Source: a virus. Taken from it: a DNA stretch of 29,166 nt. Under the pieces are notes generated by a model. The model was given only the letters and a program-made list of their open reading frames with translations. It was not told the DNA's origin and did no database searches. Below, one piece after another: positions 28,989 through 29,166 of this stretch. The DNA is taken from the IMG/VR virus record IMGVR_UViG_3300032294_003096, positions 1 to 29,166 of that record. One strand, written 5' to 3'. Made by a program: the position numbers and the translations under genes. Each line of letters starts with the position of its first letter. Within the stretch, counting starts at the first letter, position 1.

Positions 28989-29166
28989 TGGCATATACGT
29001 TCAAAAGATACGGAACCTTCACTGGTCCTGGAGTTGATATTGAATATAGAGATAATGATGATTTTTCTTTAGATCCTTTTGATGGACTTTTTAATCTTAA
29101 CGATGTCTCTATGGTTTTGGTAAACACTGCAGAGTCTCCAGCAGATTATGTTTATATGCACTTAAA
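28988..29166 (+). CDS. Start of a structural gene, cut by the window end
   Basis: The ATG at 28988 overlaps the preceding stop (TAATG), and the frame stays open to the window end, 59 codons. The product begins MAYTFKRYGTFTGPGVDIEY and continues with DDFSLDPFDGLFNLNDVSMV. No family can be named from this much. Position and coupling place it in the same structural operon. Confidence 0.75.
   Translation, partial: MAYTFKRYGTFTGPGVDIEYRDNDDFSLDPFDGLFNLNDVSMVLVNTAESPADYVYMHL

Noticed and set aside
1-29166. tRNA genes, CRISPR arrays, insertion sequences and integrase genes
   Set aside because: No cloverleaf with a CCA-type end, regularly spaced repeat array, transposase or integrase motif was seen in reading the window. 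This was by eye, so a tRNAscan or covariance search could still find a degenerate tRNA.

Overview
The window is part of the genome of a T4-like myovirus that infects marine cyanobacteria (a Synechococcus/Prochlorococcus cyanophage). Three things support this. It carries T4 core genes in recognisable modules: the late coactivator gp33, helicase loader gp59, ssDNA-binding gp32, head completion gp4, and baseplate proteins gp53, gp48, gp54, gp26, a gp27-like protein and gp5. It also carries cyanophage-type host-derived or accessory genes: speD, cp12, thyX, phoH, glutaredoxin and a DUF4278 YRG-motif protein. Finally, the DNA is AT-rich, tightly packed and full of ATGA/TAATG junctions.

Layout. Positions 1-3750 (+) hold an HNH endonuclease, glutaredoxin, several small unassigned phage genes and S-adenosylmethionine decarboxylase. 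Positions 3776-5816 hold an early-type promoter, a reverse-oriented NUMOD4/HNH endonuclease, a structured leader, two very small genes, and a terminator with a promoter whose -35 box lies in the terminator loop; this promoter drives a small gene and thyX. Positions 5826-10131 (+) are the replication/late-control block: phoH, a GIY-YIG endonuclease, a PD-(D/E)XK exonuclease, gp33, gp59, a small gene and gp32. Positions 10132-13736 (-) are a reverse block: a NUMOD3/NUMOD1 homing-type ORF, gp4, a hypothetical gene, gp48 and gp53, converging on gp32. Positions 13830-29166 (+) are the late tail/baseplate hub cluster: gp54, gp26 with an apparent -1 frameshift extension, two large hub or tape-measure-like proteins carrying peptidoglycan hydrolase domains, a gp27-like hub protein, cp12, the gp5 OB-domain protein, a 1155-aa repeat-containing structural protein, a beta-helix protein, another structural protein and one truncated gene.

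How it fits together. The left arm has four sigma70-like promoters with exact 17-bp spacers, suited to early transcription by the host RNA polymerase. The hub cluster, the reverse block and some other genes are preceded by T4/cyanophage late-promoter-like octamers (NATAAATA). gp33, encoded here, is the coactivator expected to work at those sites.

Most interesting observations. (1) A textbook T TTT TTC slippery heptamer sits at the last sense codons of gp26, followed by a correctly spaced hairpin and an open -1 frame; this would make a lambda G/GT-style tail chaperone pair. (2) A late promoter lies in the loop of an inverted repeat abutting the GIY-YIG start codon, the same architecture as the expression switch of T4 I-TevI. 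(3) The functions of T4 gp5 appear divided among separate genes. (4) cp12 lies inside the hub operon. (5) Regulatory elements are compact and overlapping: a promoter inside a terminator, and a strand-asymmetric gp32 terminator inside the gp53 coding region. (6) There are four homing-endonuclease-type ORFs in 29 kb. All assignments come from reading the sequence; no database search was run.
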